From Priestia taiwanensis (GTDB lineage Bacteria; Bacillota; Bacilli; Bacillales; Bacillaceae_G): DNA of 64,000 nt. This document shows positions 1 through 9,005 of the stretch, in pieces (within the stretch, counting starts at the first letter, position 1; every line of letters starts with the position of its first letter). The notes beneath the pieces are model-generated. The model was given only the letters and a program-made list of their open reading frames with translations. It was not told where the DNA came from and searched no databases. The stretch is taken from assembly GCF_014638355.1 (NCBI RefSeq), contig NZ_BMFK01000003.1, positions 157,288-221,287 of the forward strand, in the 5' to 3' direction. The position numbers were made by a program, and so were the translations under genes.

Positions 1-223
1 TAAGTGATCTTCTAAATTGCCTGCATTCCATAAAGAGCACAACAAATACACCTACACAAAATAGGCACTTGTACACTCGATACAAAATTTCATATTAATT
101 TTTAACATCAATTAATATTTAGCAATTTATCGGATTCATTGGCTTACTTCCCTCCTCATAGATTTCCTTTATCATCTCACGACTTACAATTTTTGTAAAT
201 ATTTTTGTTGTATAATAATAAAC

Positions 224-919
224 CTACACCGTCATCTTCCAATTAGAAACAGCCAGCCATCTCTCTTTCTCCTTGTAATCAGGCATAATCTTCCCGACAA
301 GACGCCAGAACGAACGGTCATGGTTCATGTGCATCATGTGACACATCTCATGTACAACAACGTAATCAAGTACTTCACGTGGTGCCATTGCTAGCCTCCA
401 GTTGAATGTCAACTTACGCTCGCCGTCACACGTTCCCCAGTTCTTCTTACTATCCGTAATGCGAATCGAACGTGGCTTCATTTTGAAATAGCTTTGGTAA
501 AATGCAATACTCTCTTCTACTAACGCTTTACATTGCTTGTAGTAAAAGTGGCGTAACGCTTGCTTCACCTTCTCATCCTCTAGCACGTTCACATACACAT
601 ACAACGTATCCCCTTCAAACACGACGTAATCTTGGGAGATTGTTGTGTCATGATTAATTTGGATTGGATAGTTTCGTCCTAAATAAAGAAACGTTTCGCC
701 TTCATCGTAATTTCGTTGCTTCGGTCCGTTTTGACGTTCTTTCACCTCTCGGACTTTCTGCTCGATGATATCCCATTTTCCTTTTAAAAAGTGCTGTATC
801 GCTTCTTCTGTTGTACCTTTTGGGACGTGGATTTCTAGATTGCCCAAGCTGTCAATTAAAATTCGAATCGAGGTACGGTTTTTATGTTTTATTTCGTAAT
901 TAATATGGTTATTGCTCAT
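224..919 (-). CDS. YgjP-like zinc metallopeptidase (M48/DUF45-type)
   Basis: Predicted soluble 231-aa protein of the YgjP/SprT-like family, a zincin-type fold whose substrate is unknown. The C-terminal part carries HEMCH at residues 190-194 followed by a further His at residue 200, the usual zinc-binding pattern; Glu191 would be the catalytic base. The N-terminal half has the family's strand-rich region with IHVPKG. The open frame extends further upstream, but I place the start at 919 because AGGAG lies 7 nt before that ATG and family proteins begin near MSNN. It is monocistronic and converges on nothing visible. Family assignment is confident, function is not. Confidence 0.85.
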   Translation of the reverse strand: MSNNHINYEIKHKNRTSIRILIDSLGNLEIHVPKGTTEEAIQHFLKGKWDIIEQKVREVKERQNGPKQRNYDEGETFLYLGRNYPIQINHDTTISQDYVVFEGDTLYVYVNVLEDEKVKQALRHFYYKQCKALVEESIAFYQSYFKMKPRSIRITDSKKNWGTCDGERKLTFNWRLAMAPREVLDYVVVHEMCHMMHMNHDRSFWRLVGKIMPDYKEKERWLAVSNWKMTV

Positions 920-1355
920 TGTGTGGCTCCTCATAAAAAAATGCTCTTGTCTGTTCTTGTTTCGTATTATATATACTCCTATCCTTCTAGCGATTTGCCT
1001 GTGTACTTCCTTATTATCTACTACATACAAATCTTCTAACTCCATATTAATACACAATCCATAGATTTCAATTACAGTCTGTTCACTTTTTTAAACAAGG
1101 ACCATATATGTAGAGACTCCAAACATTCTTTTTTTGAAAATTATTGATGCAATGAAGCACCAAAATTACGAAGCGACATAGCCTATTAACAATAGGTGAT
1201 TATCCATTGGCTAATCTCTATTCCCAACAACACCTAAGTTTAACCCTTCCATTCCACAAACTAAACGTGAACAAGCTAATTCAATTATTAACTCGATTGA
1301 ATTAGGCTAAAGACTTATTAGATAGTTTACAAAATAGATTGAAGAAAGTTGGTAT

Positions 1356-2019
1356 ATGAAGATGGGACGAGAATTTTTAGATATATTTACTGGATGGGCA
1401 AAAGACTATGATGCATTTGTTCAAGGGAAAGATGCGGAGTACGCAGACGTATTTAAAGATTATCACGAAATATTAGTGACCATTTCCGATAGAGCTGGCG
1501 AAGCTGTTGTAGAATTTGGCAGTGGAACAGGGAATTTGACAACCGAACTACTAAAACGTGGAAAGAAGGTATATCCCTGTTGAACCCTCAGACGAAATGC
1601 GTCAAATCGCTACTAGCAAAGAGGAATTAAGAACCGTCACTTTTATTGATGGTGACATGGAAAATTTCCCTTTACCTGATTTTCCAATCGATACAATCGT
1701 TAGTACGTTTGTCTTTCATCATTTGACGGATATAGAAAAACAAACAGCTATTAAAAAATATTATGATTTATTAGAACTAGGTGGAAAAATAATTTTTGGA
1801 GATACCATGTTCCTATCAAAAGACGTGCACCATGAAAAAATTACAAAAGCCTATGCTAGAAACCATCAAAACCTTGCGGAAGATTTGCAGCGAGAGTATT
1901 ACCCTCTCCTGCCTAATATGGAACGCTATTTTCGCGAGAATGGTTTCACCACTCGCTTTCAGCAAATGAATGAATATGTATGGATTGTCGAAGCTGTAAA
2001 ACAAATAAAGAACGTATAA
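1356..2019 (+). pseudogene. Class I SAM-dependent methyltransferase, frameshifted
   Basis: Two overlapping frames together make one methyltransferase resembling YrrT of Bacillus. The first part (1356-1581) gives the N-terminus and motif I (EFGSGTGN), then hits TGA after KKVYPC. The second frame resumes with VEPSDEMRQIA, the expected continuation after motif I, then the IDTIVSTFVFHHL motif and the C-terminus ending at 2019. Between the TAT and GTT codons near 1571-1580 there are four bases (CCCT) where three are expected, so a single-base insertion explains the break. No strong ribosome binding site is seen before 1356 or the in-frame ATG at 1362. It is either a true pseudogene or a sequencing error; the rest of the frame is undamaged, so the event would be recent. 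Confidence 0.8.
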
Positions 2020-2042
2020 GAATGCTAAGTCTGCATGTAGTC

Positions 2043-2072
2043 AGACTGTGAGGGATGTATCCCCCACAGTCT
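2043..2072 (+). terminator. Rho-independent terminator after the methyltransferase
   Basis: Inverted repeat GACTGTG/CACAGTC with an inner GGGAT/ATCCC stem, followed by TTTTCATTT on the plus strand. It lies between the convergent methyltransferase and the Dph6-like gene. Confidence 0.7.
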
Positions 2073-2091
2073 TTTCATTTCATACGGTACT

Positions 2092-2778
2092 CTATTCTAA
2101 CTCCAATGGTAAAAACGCATACTCTCCGTTCCTAAGAATTTCGCCTTGCCGAACTGGAATAGGTTCTTTAAAAATCGGTCCATCGATTACGGTCGTATGG
2201 AACTCCCCACCTTCTCCGCACGGATCAATACCACGATCTTCAAGTTCCTTTATATATTCATGTGTGAACGTTCGTCCTAAATCCTCTTCTCGCATTCCGA
2301 GTGACAAGTTAACCGTAACAACGACCGTGACAAAGCCAAGATTGATGAATTCGTCGACTGCTGCGCGATGATCCATCTCCCATAATGGCATCCCAAGCTT
2401 TAAGCCAGCATTTTTCGTCACTTTGTCATGCCAACAACCATGTTCAGGCATGTCCAAGTCCCCAGTTACTAACACTTCTGTCCCTTCATTTTTTGCTTTT
2501 TCTAATAGTTCCATAAATACTTGTTCATAATCGGCCCAGCTTGCTGCTGCCATATATACAGGCAAACCTAGTGAACTAGCTTGAGCCTGTATCAATTCTG
2601 GAGGCATTCCATGCGATCTCGAACGCTGTCCTTCTTCCTCCAACATTACAATGAGTCCAACTGCTTCTCCAACTTGCATTGCTTTATAAAGTGCTAAGAC
2701 ACTATCCTTACCTCCACTAAACGAAGTGATAAATCTATGTCCGTTTGCGCCATTTTTCCAAGCTTTTGATTGTGTCAT
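2092..2778 (-). CDS. Diphthine-ammonia ligase-like (Dph6/DUF71) ATP pyrophosphatase
   Basis: 228-aa protein of the adenine-nucleotide alpha hydrolase family. The PP-loop SGGKDS at residues 21-26 binds ATP, and the C-terminal EGGEFHT signature is characteristic of the Dph6/MJ0570 family. In eukaryotes and archaea the family amidates diphthine on elongation factor 2. Bacteria lack diphthamide, so the bacterial substrate is unknown; an amide-forming reaction on a small molecule or cofactor is an inference. The gene stands alone, convergent with the broken methyltransferase. Start at 2778 with a purine-rich GGGAGAAGAGA upstream. Confidence 0.85.
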   Translation of the reverse strand: MTQSKAWKNGANGHRFITSFSGGKDSVLALYKAMQVGEAVGLIVMLEEEGQRSRSHGMPPELIQAQASSLGLPVYMAAASWADYEQVFMELLEKAKNEGTEVLVTGDLDMPEHGCWHDKVTKNAGLKLGMPLWEMDHRAAVDEFINLGFVTVVVTVNLSLGMREEDLGRTFTHEYIKELEDRGIDPCGEGGEFHTTVIDGPIFKEPIPVRQGEILRNGEYAFLPLELE

Positions 2779-2865
2779 TTCTCTCTTCTCCCTCGCTTGA
2801 TTCTTTTACAATATCTATATATCTACATCAATAATAACTACTATATATTCTTCCTGTACATAACG

Positions 2866-2901
2866 AAAAAAGGAAACAGATTAAAACCTGTTCCCTTTTG
2901 T
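2866..2901 (-). terminator. Terminator of the rap-phr operon
   Basis: Inverted repeat AAAAGGgAACAGgtTTTAATCTGTTtCCTTTT with flanking A/T runs, just downstream of phr on the minus strand. Confidence 0.7.
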
Positions 2902-2921
2902 TTATAAAATGATGATTCCTA

Positions 2922-3047
2922 TTAAATTTGTTCTCCATGCTCCGTATCTAATTTGACCACATCTGAATTTCCCTCAATTGTTCCTGGTCCAAAAGAAAAC
3001 ACAAATACACTCATTAGTCCAACCATAGCTAATTTAAGTCCTTTCAT
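2922..3047 (-). CDS. phr: Phr-type signalling pro-peptide (41 aa)
   Basis: A 41-codon gene whose ATG overlaps the TGA stop of the rap gene (ATGA), the arrangement typical of rap-phr pairs, where translation is coupled. The product has a short basic start (MKGLK), a hydrophobic stretch to about residue 20 (a secretion signal), and a polar tail ending TEHGEQI. In known Phr systems the pro-peptide is exported, trimmed to a penta- to heptapeptide usually at or near the C-terminus, re-imported by Opp and bound by the Rap TPR domain. The mature peptide here cannot be read from the sequence alone. A terminator follows at once. Homology was judged from context and composition. Confidence 0.85.
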   Translation of the reverse strand: MKGLKLAMVGLMSVFVFSFGPGTIEGNSDVVKLDTEHGEQI

Positions 3048-4111
3048 TTCAACGCCCCCATTTTCTTTAATATTTGCCTTGCCTCGTAACTCTTACGGAA
3101 ATATGAACTCGCTTTTAATTCGTTACCAGCATCGTACCATCTATTCGCTAATTCTTCGTTATATATGTGTACATCTTTCCACATTTCCAGTTTTTTCAGA
3201 TATTCAATTGCTATTAAGAAAATTCCTTCTAATTCTTCAACAGATAAACGATCATTTTTTGCTTTTAACACTAAAAAGTGATGATTGTACTCTTCACTGC
3301 AAAACTTTAAACCTTCTTCAATATATATTGATGCCTTTTGTGTTTTCTTTAATTTGTAGTGTTCCCTCGCTAATAGGTATGTTACCCTGATTCGTGGATT
3401 CTTTTTATACACTTCAATAAGATGCCTGATTGCAACTTCCGATAAATCCTGATCGGCATACATCAATCCAAGATTATGTCTAGCTTTTATAACGAGTGAA
3501 TCTTCATTCGCCTCCTTAAAGATATCTAGAGCTTCTAATAAATATTCTTCTGCTAGTTCATATTGTTCTAATACAGTACATGCAGTTCCTAATAAGTTTT
3601 TACAGGCGCCCATCTTAATTTCATACCCTTCACGTTGAAAAAAGAATTCTTGTGCCTTTGTAGCATAATGAATGGCTAGTACCGGTTGTGATAAATAGTA
3701 TTGAAAAATTGCAACACGATAGTTAAATTCTGCTTTTTCTGCTTCATCAGGAATAGTAACTAATAATTCCTCCGCAAGTTGATAATGCTCCTTCGCGTCA
3801 CTATAATTCCCGATTTCTATCGCATAGATAAATTTAAAGAAATGGTAGTAATACTTTAAGAAGGTATTTGTTTGTTGTTCGGAGATAGGTTTATCGAAAT
3901 CTGCTTTGAAATCTTCTATTAATATCTTGTATCGAAAGTCTAGTAATGAGTAATAAGTAAGGATATCCCGGTCTTCTTCCATTCGATTAATTTTGCGATC
4001 AATCTCTTCTTTCAACTTCCTTGCTTTAATCACATGGTGCACACGCATTTCTTGATACCAGTCATTTAATAACTTTGTAATTTCTTGCTTGGTGATAACC
4101 TCTACAGTCAA
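3044..4111 (-). CDS. rap: Rap family response-regulator aspartate phosphatase (TPR protein)
   Basis: 355-aa cytoplasmic protein, the usual Rap length. The N-terminal three-helix bundle (about residues 1-75: LLNDWYQEMR...) is followed by tandem TPR helices to the end, including NLLGTACTVLEQYELAEEYLLEAL and ARHNLGLMYADQD. Rap proteins dephosphorylate Spo0F~P or block response regulators such as ComA, and are inhibited by their cognate Phr peptide, which is encoded by the overlapping downstream gene. The start is TTG at 4111, 7 nt after AGGAGG. The target regulator cannot be predicted from sequence alone. Confidence 0.9.
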   Translation of the reverse strand: MTVEVITKQEITKLLNDWYQEMRVHHVIKARKLKEEIDRKINRMEEDRDILTYYSLLDFRYKILIEDFKADFDKPISEQQTNTFLKYYYHFFKFIYAIEIGNYSDAKEHYQLAEELLVTIPDEAEKAEFNYRVAIFQYYLSQPVLAIHYATKAQEFFFQREGYEIKMGACKNLLGTACTVLEQYELAEEYLLEALDIFKEANEDSLVIKARHNLGLMYADQDLSEVAIRHLIEVYKKNPRIRVTYLLAREHYKLKKTQKASIYIEEGLKFCSEEYNHHFLVLKAKNDRLSVEELEGIFLIAIEYLKKLEMWKDVHIYNEELANRWYDAGNELKASSYFRKSYEARQILKKMGALK

Positions 4112-4314
4112 AAATAATCCTCCTCTCTTATTTTTGATAATAATTCCATTTTATATCGTTCTATCTCACTTTAATAGATAAAATTCTGAATATTTTTTCG
4201 ATTATTTCACTCTCATTCAATAAATTAGACACCTATGTAAATAATTTGAAGCTTTTCATTTGATATATTGATATAGAAAAAATAAAATAACAATGGTGAA
4301 AGGGAGAGATACAT

Positions 4315-5178
4315 ATGAAAAAAATGATAGTAATGTTTTTTTGCTCACTTATAATCCTAAGTGGATGCGGTTCGAAAGTATATGATGAACAGGTTGATTT
4401 AGGTATCAAAGCAATAGACAAAGGGGACTATACAGAGGCTATAAATTCTTTTGAGAAAGCCAAAAAAGAAAAAGACACAGATGAGGTTCAGAACTACATC
4501 CAATTGGTGAATAATCTACAAGAAAGTGCTTCTGCATTGAAAGATGAAAAATATGAAGAGGCAATTACAACTGCTGAAAAAGTATTGAAAGAAGAAATGG
4601 ATGAGAAAATATCTTCATTCATAAAAACAAAAGCTGAAGAAATTATCGAAGCAGCAAAAGATTCACAAGAACAAGTCGAATCTATCAAGAAAGAAATTCA
4701 AGTAGGAAAAGATTTATTAAACCAACAAAAATATGACGAAGCTATTCAAACCTTCAAAACAGTATCTGAAAAAGAAAAACCAGAACAACTTGTGAAAGAA
4801 GCAATAAGTTTAATGGATGAGGCTAATACTGCGAAAAAGCAGTATGAAGAAGAACAGAGAAAAGCCAAAGAAGAACAAGCTAAAAAAGAAAAAGCTGAAT
4901 TAGAAAAGAAACAAGCCGAACAAAAAACAAAAGAAAAAAAGAAAAAGCAACAAGATACAAGTAAAAACGCAGGTACTTTAACAAAAGCAGGAGCTGAGGA
5001 CCTTGTGCGTAAACAATACCCTATACCAGAAAAAATAATAGCAGAATATTTTCGTACAAATGAACAAGGGGATCATATCATCGAAACGTATCAAATTGTA
5101 AGCGACCACCACGCAACTTTCCATGGATACTATAGTGTAAATTCAAAGACAAAAGAAGTAAAGTGGATAGGTAGATAG
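4315..5178 (+). CDS. Secreted lipoprotein with TPR-like repeats and coiled coil
   Basis: 287-aa predicted lipoprotein. A hydrophobic signal (residues 4-15) ends in the lipobox LSGC with Cys18 as the lipidated residue. Residues 25-160 contain two repeats of the form GDYTEAINSFEKA / QKYDEAIQTFKTV, typical TPR-like helices. Residues 165-215 are a highly charged Lys/Glu/Gln-rich coiled coil. The C-terminal ~60 residues form a separate small domain (GAEDLVRKQYPIPE... to the end). Strong ribosome binding site AAGGGAGAG. It probably sits on the outer face of the membrane; no function is known to me. Confidence 0.85.
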   Translation: MKKMIVMFFCSLIILSGCGSKVYDEQVDLGIKAIDKGDYTEAINSFEKAKKEKDTDEVQNYIQLVNNLQESASALKDEKYEEAITTAEKVLKEEMDEKISSFIKTKAEEIIEAAKDSQEQVESIKKEIQVGKDLLNQQKYDEAIQTFKTVSEKEKPEQLVKEAISLMDEANTAKKQYEEEQRKAKEEQAKKEKAELEKKQAEQKTKEKKKKQQDTSKNAGTLTKAGAEDLVRKQYPIPEKIIAEYFRTNEQGDHIIETYQIVSDHHATFHGYYSVNSKTKEVKWIGR

Positions 5179-5186
5179 ACCACTAT

Positions 5187-5253
5187 ATCCCCTTAAGATA
5201 GACAGCAAAAAAGACCATGTGATGTAATGCTCTTAACTGTTATCTTAAGGGGA
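5187..5253 (+). terminator. Long inverted repeat, probable terminator or mobile hairpin
   Basis: Perfect 14-bp inverted repeat (ATCCCCTTAAGATA and its complement), extended by GACAG/CTGT with one bulge, separated by about 30 nt and followed by TTTTT on the plus strand. It separates the convergent lipoprotein and pxpC. The long loop is unusual for a plain terminator and could mark a small repeat-type element. Confidence 0.6.
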
Positions 5254-5287
5254 TTTTTGTATGCATATACCTAGTCATTTAACTTCA

Positions 5288-6247
5288 TCACGTATTAACA
5301 CCTATCGTAACTTTCTCCAACACACGTAAAAACCTCGCTCGTTCCCGATACAATCTCTGAGCCTCTTCTACCGACACAGCCGTAAATCGTACGCTACAAC
5401 CCGGTAACGCCTGCGCTAACAACGGAATATCAACCGAAATAACCGTAGCTATTCTCGTATATCCTCCCGTTGTTTGCCGATCTGCCATCAAAATGATCGG
5501 CTCACCGTTGGCCGGGACTTGTATCCCTCCAAGCGGAATAGCCTCTGAAATAATATCTGCTGTTTCGGCATGCTGCAAGGCTGGGCCTTTCAAACGATAG
5601 CCCATTCGGTCTGATTGAGGTGTGACCTCGTAGACAGATGAAAAGAACGTTTCAATCGAAGACTCCAAAAAGGCATGGTGATGTGGCCCTATACAGACAC
5701 GAACCGTAATCTCCTTTTCATAACGAGGAATCTCTTTAATATGAAGCGCACGGCCCGCTACTACACAAGTCGTTTCTATTCCATGCAATACATCCCCTGT
5801 CTGAAGAACGCGCCCCTCTAACCCACCAATATTAGCTTTCACATACGTAGATTTACTCCCCATCACAAGCGGTATATCAAATCCACCAGCTACACTCACA
5901 TACGTACGAGCACCTTCGATTGGTCGTCCGAATGCCAGTACATCCCCTTTGTTCAAGCGAAAACTTTTCCACATCGGTGCAGGCTCCCCATTTACTGTCG
6001 GCGAAAGATTGCCACCGCATATCGCAATTACAACATCCTCTAATACTTGTAAAGTTGGCCCCATCATCGTGATTTCAAGCGCTGCTTCGTCTCTTCGATT
6101 ACCAACGAGAAGGTTCGCAAGTTGCAAAGCATATTCATCCATCGCCCCCGCTACAACCATTCCATATTGTTGATAGCCAGTACGCCCTAAGTCTTGAAAC
6201 GTTGTGAAAAGTCCTGGTTTGATGACGCGAAATACACGTTTCGTCAT
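5288..6247 (-). CDS. pxpC: 5-oxoprolinase subunit PxpC (KipA-like)
   Basis: 319-aa protein of the biotin-dependent carboxyltransferase-like (KipA) family, last gene of a three-subunit ATP-dependent 5-oxoprolinase that turns pyroglutamate into glutamate. Family signatures are visible: LGRTGYQQYGMVVAGAMDEYALQLAN near the N-terminus, ICGGNLSP, and IPLGGIQVPANGEPI. I take the ATG at 6247, which overlaps the pxpA stop (ATGA); a GTG two codons upstream is also possible, closer to the GGAG. Overlap with pxpA points to coupled translation. Confidence 0.93.
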   Translation of the reverse strand: MTKRVFRVIKPGLFTTFQDLGRTGYQQYGMVVAGAMDEYALQLANLLVGNRRDEAALEITMMGPTLQVLEDVVIAICGGNLSPTVNGEPAPMWKSFRLNKGDVLAFGRPIEGARTYVSVAGGFDIPLVMGSKSTYVKANIGGLEGRVLQTGDVLHGIETTCVVAGRALHIKEIPRYEKEITVRVCIGPHHHAFLESSIETFFSSVYEVTPQSDRMGYRLKGPALQHAETADIISEAIPLGGIQVPANGEPIILMADRQTTGGYTRIATVISVDIPLLAQALPGCSVRFTAVSVEEAQRLYRERARFLRVLEKVTIGVNT

Positions 6248-7014
6248 GGACACGCTACTCCAATAGGTTGAATATGTATGTTTTCAGTTAGTAACTTTTC
6301 TCGTAATGTTTGTACAAATTGCAACGCTTCCGGTCCATCCCCATGCACACAAATCGTATCCGCTTGAATCGCAATATCTTGTCCGTTCACTGCCTTTACT
6401 TTCTTTTCTTTTACCATTCGAAGCACACGCTTTGCCGCAACATTCACATCATGAATCATCGCATTTGGATATGAACGTGGAGTGAGTGTTCCGTCCGGTT
6501 GATACGTCCGGTCCGCAAATACTTCTTGTGCTACGGTCAGTCCTACTGCTTCCCCAGCTCGGACAAGCTCACTTCCTGCTAGACCGAATAAAATCAAATC
6601 TGAATTCACCGTATACACAGCTTTCGCAATCGCGTCTGCCATTTTTCTATCTGTCGAAGCCATATTATAAAGCGCACCGTGTGGCTTCACATGCTTAACG
6701 TTTGTTCCACATACAGTTGCCGCAGCTTGTATCGCACCAACTTGATAGACTACAAGGTTAAAAATTTCCTCTTCTGACATCTTCATCTCACGCCGTCCAA
6801 ATCCACCTAGGTCAGGAAAGCCTGGATGTGCGCCAATACTAACGCCAAGCGAATGCGCTAGTTTTACCGTATCCATCATGACGTTATAATCACCCGCATG
6901 AAAGCCACACGCGATATTCGCAGATGAAACATGCTGAAGTACTTCTTCATCATTTCCGATTGTATACGCCCCGAAGCTTTCCCCTACATCACTGTTTAAG
7001 TCAATTGTCTGCAT
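6244..7014 (-). CDS. pxpA: 5-oxoprolinase subunit PxpA (LamB/YcsF family)
   Basis: 256-aa protein with the family's N-terminal signature DLNSDVGESFG, then ANIACGFHAGD and KPHGALYN. The fold is a polysaccharide-deacetylase-like barrel. With PxpB and PxpC it cleaves 5-oxoproline in an ATP-dependent way. The ATG at 7014 is preceded by AGGGGG at 6-nt spacing and gives the usual N-terminus; the upstream in-frame ATG at 7038 would add eight non-conserved residues. It lies 10 nt after pxpB and overlaps pxpC. Confidence 0.95.
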   Translation of the reverse strand: MQTIDLNSDVGESFGAYTIGNDEEVLQHVSSANIACGFHAGDYNVMMDTVKLAHSLGVSIGAHPGFPDLGGFGRREMKMSEEEIFNLVVYQVGAIQAAATVCGTNVKHVKPHGALYNMASTDRKMADAIAKAVYTVNSDLILFGLAGSELVRAGEAVGLTVAQEVFADRTYQPDGTLTPRSYPNAMIHDVNVAAKRVLRMVKEKKVKAVNGQDIAIQADTICVHGDGPEALQFVQTLREKLLTENIHIQPIGVACP

Positions 7015-7024
7015 CTTCATCCCC

Positions 7025-7732
7025 CTATTTTCCCACATGCGTTACTGTATATTCTCCAACATTAATAGCGCTTTCAATTTTAGCGTACTCACTCTCACTT
7101 ATTGGAACGAAACGAACATAGTGACCAGCAGATAATAGAATCGGATTCTTTCTCGTAGGATCATATAGCTTCACTGGCGTTTGTCCAATAAGTTGCCAGC
7201 CACCTGGTGTTTCGAGCGGATAAATGCCCGTTTGATCCCCCGCAATGCCAACAGATCCAACCGGAATATTCGCCCTCGGATTCTCCCTCCGAGGCGTCGC
7301 AATCTGCTTCGACATCCCACCTAAATAAGGGAATCCAGGAACAAAACCCATCATATAAATAAGATAGTCTTGCCCAGAATGAATCGTAATTACCTCTTCC
7401 TCTGACAGACCATTATACTCCGCGACAAAAGCTAAATCCTCTCCGCTGTAATACGTAGGAATTTCGAAGATAAGCGAAGCCGAACTTTCTACACTTCCTT
7501 CTATATTTCTATCCATCACTTCAAGCTGTTCCTGAATCTCACTATAACTCACCACATCAGGGCGATAATAGATAGCTAGTGTTGTATAAGCCGGCACCCA
7601 CTCTACAATCCCATTAATCGGATGCTTGCTTAAATAATCGACAAACACTCTAATTCGTTGATTCGTCTCTTCCGAAATGACGGTTCCAAATACAAGTTGA
7701 ATTCCTGTGTCTCCTAGTGGATAACATTTCAC
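7025..7732 (-). CDS. pxpB: 5-oxoprolinase subunit PxpB (KipI-like)
   Basis: 235-aa protein of the allophanate hydrolase subunit 1 / KipI family. Conserved features: YPLGDTGIQLVFG at the N-terminus, GFVPGFPYLGG in the middle, and PGGWQLIGQTP near the C-terminus. KipI of B. subtilis also inhibits the sporulation kinase KinA, but in this complete pxp operon the 5-oxoprolinase role is the better call. AGGAGGAG precedes the start. Second gene of an operon that begins with the transporter upstream (20 nt gap). Confidence 0.93.
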   Translation of the reverse strand: MKCYPLGDTGIQLVFGTVISEETNQRIRVFVDYLSKHPINGIVEWVPAYTTLAIYYRPDVVSYSEIQEQLEVMDRNIEGSVESSASLIFEIPTYYSGEDLAFVAEYNGLSEEEVITIHSGQDYLIYMMGFVPGFPYLGGMSKQIATPRRENPRANIPVGSVGIAGDQTGIYPLETPGGWQLIGQTPVKLYDPTRKNPILLSAGHYVRFVPISESEYAKIESAINVGEYTVTHVGK

Positions 7733-7751
7733 ACATGCTCCTCCTCACATA

Positions 7752-8951
7752 TTACGAAAATAATTGCGGAAGTTGATTGATTAACGTTATAACCGCTAAA
7801 TACGCCGTTGCGGCAAAGACAATCACGCCAAAAATAGTTAACCATACTGGATGCTTGTAATCTCCCACGATTGATTTTTTATGTGCCGCAATTAATAAAG
7901 CCCCTAATCCAACTGGCAAGATTAATCCATTAAATGCTCCTGCTAAAATAAGCAATGTTACTGGCTTACCAATTAACACAAAAATAATCGTCGAAACAAC
8001 AATAAATCCGACAATCACTTTCGTATGATTGCGATCCACCTTTTTCGATAACGTACGCAAGAACGATACAGATGTGTACGCTGCACCAATGACGGATGTA
8101 ATCCCTGCCGCCCATAACACTAATCCAAACATTTTATACCCAACGACACCCGCTGCTTGCTGGAAAACAGATGCAGGAGGATTGGCTGGATCTAGTTTAA
8201 ATCCTGTCGCGACAACTCCGAGTACCGCAAGGAATAAAAAGATACGCATAATAGACGCAATCACAATCCCAGTAACCGAACTTTTCGTTACATAATGAAG
8301 GTTTTCTTTTCCCGAAATACCTGCATCTAACAGACGATGCCCTCCGGCAAAAGTAATATATCCACCGACCGTACCACCTACTAGCGTAATAATTGCAAAC
8401 ATATCAATGGTTGTTGGCGCAAATGTATGAACAATTGCCTCACCTACTGGCGGATTACTTCGAAACGCTACGTACAACGTTAGGAGAATCATCATGATTC
8501 CTAATATACGCGTAATCTTGTCCATCGCTACGCCAGCTTCTTTCGAAAGAAAAATCCCAACCGCAATAACTCCCGTAATAACCGCTCCGACGCTAGGATC
8601 AATCCCAACTAACACGTTTAGTCCAAGCCCTGCCCCGCCAACATTTCCAACATTAAACGCAAGGCCGCCTAAAGCAACTGCGAAAGCTAAAAAGTACCCA
8701 AGTCCCGGCAAGACCATATTCGCAATATCTTGACCACGTCTTTTCGATACAGCGATAATGCGCCAAATATTCACTTGCACACCAATATCCAAAATAATCG
8801 ACATCAAAATAACAAACCCAAAACTAGCTAACAACTGCTCTGTAAACACAGCCGTTTGTGTCAAAAAAACCGGCCCAATCGCAGAAGAACCCATCAAAAA
8901 AGCTGCCCCTAATAACACGCCCCATCTACTCTTTGTAGAAGTATCTCCCAT
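7752..8951 (-). CDS. NRAMP-like integral membrane transporter (YcsG-like)
   Basis: 399-aa polytopic membrane protein with about 11 hydrophobic helices, related to the NRAMP/YcsG group found beside pxp genes in Bacillus. The DPGN and MPH motifs of metal-transporting NRAMPs are not visible in the first and sixth helices (helix 1 reads GSSAIGPVFLTQT; the helix 6 region reads GGYITFAGGHRLL), so metal transport is doubtful; uptake of 5-oxoproline or a related compound is an inference from operon context. The start at 8951 is chosen for GGGAGGG just upstream; an in-frame ATG at 9005 lacks such a site. First gene of the pxp operon. Confidence 0.85.
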   Translation of the reverse strand: MGDTSTKSRWGVLLGAAFLMGSSAIGPVFLTQTAVFTEQLLASFGFVILMSIILDIGVQVNIWRIIAVSKRRGQDIANMVLPGLGYFLAFAVALGGLAFNVGNVGGAGLGLNVLVGIDPSVGAVITGVIAVGIFLSKEAGVAMDKITRILGIMMILLTLYVAFRSNPPVGEAIVHTFAPTTIDMFAIITLVGGTVGGYITFAGGHRLLDAGISGKENLHYVTKSSVTGIVIASIMRIFLFLAVLGVVATGFKLDPANPPASVFQQAAGVVGYKMFGLVLWAAGITSVIGAAYTSVSFLRTLSKKVDRNHTKVIVGFIVVSTIIFVLIGKPVTLLILAGAFNGLILPVGLGALLIAAHKKSIVGDYKHPVWLTIFGVIVFAATAYLAVITLINQLPQLFS

Positions 8952-9005
8952 CGTATCCCTCCCCTTTATGATGAAAATAAGACTTATTATTTTATGATAA
9001 CACAA

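Noticed and set aside
1..223. Search for a gene at the left edge
   Set aside because: No frame with start, ribosome binding site or recognisable sequence; AT-rich intergenic DNA.
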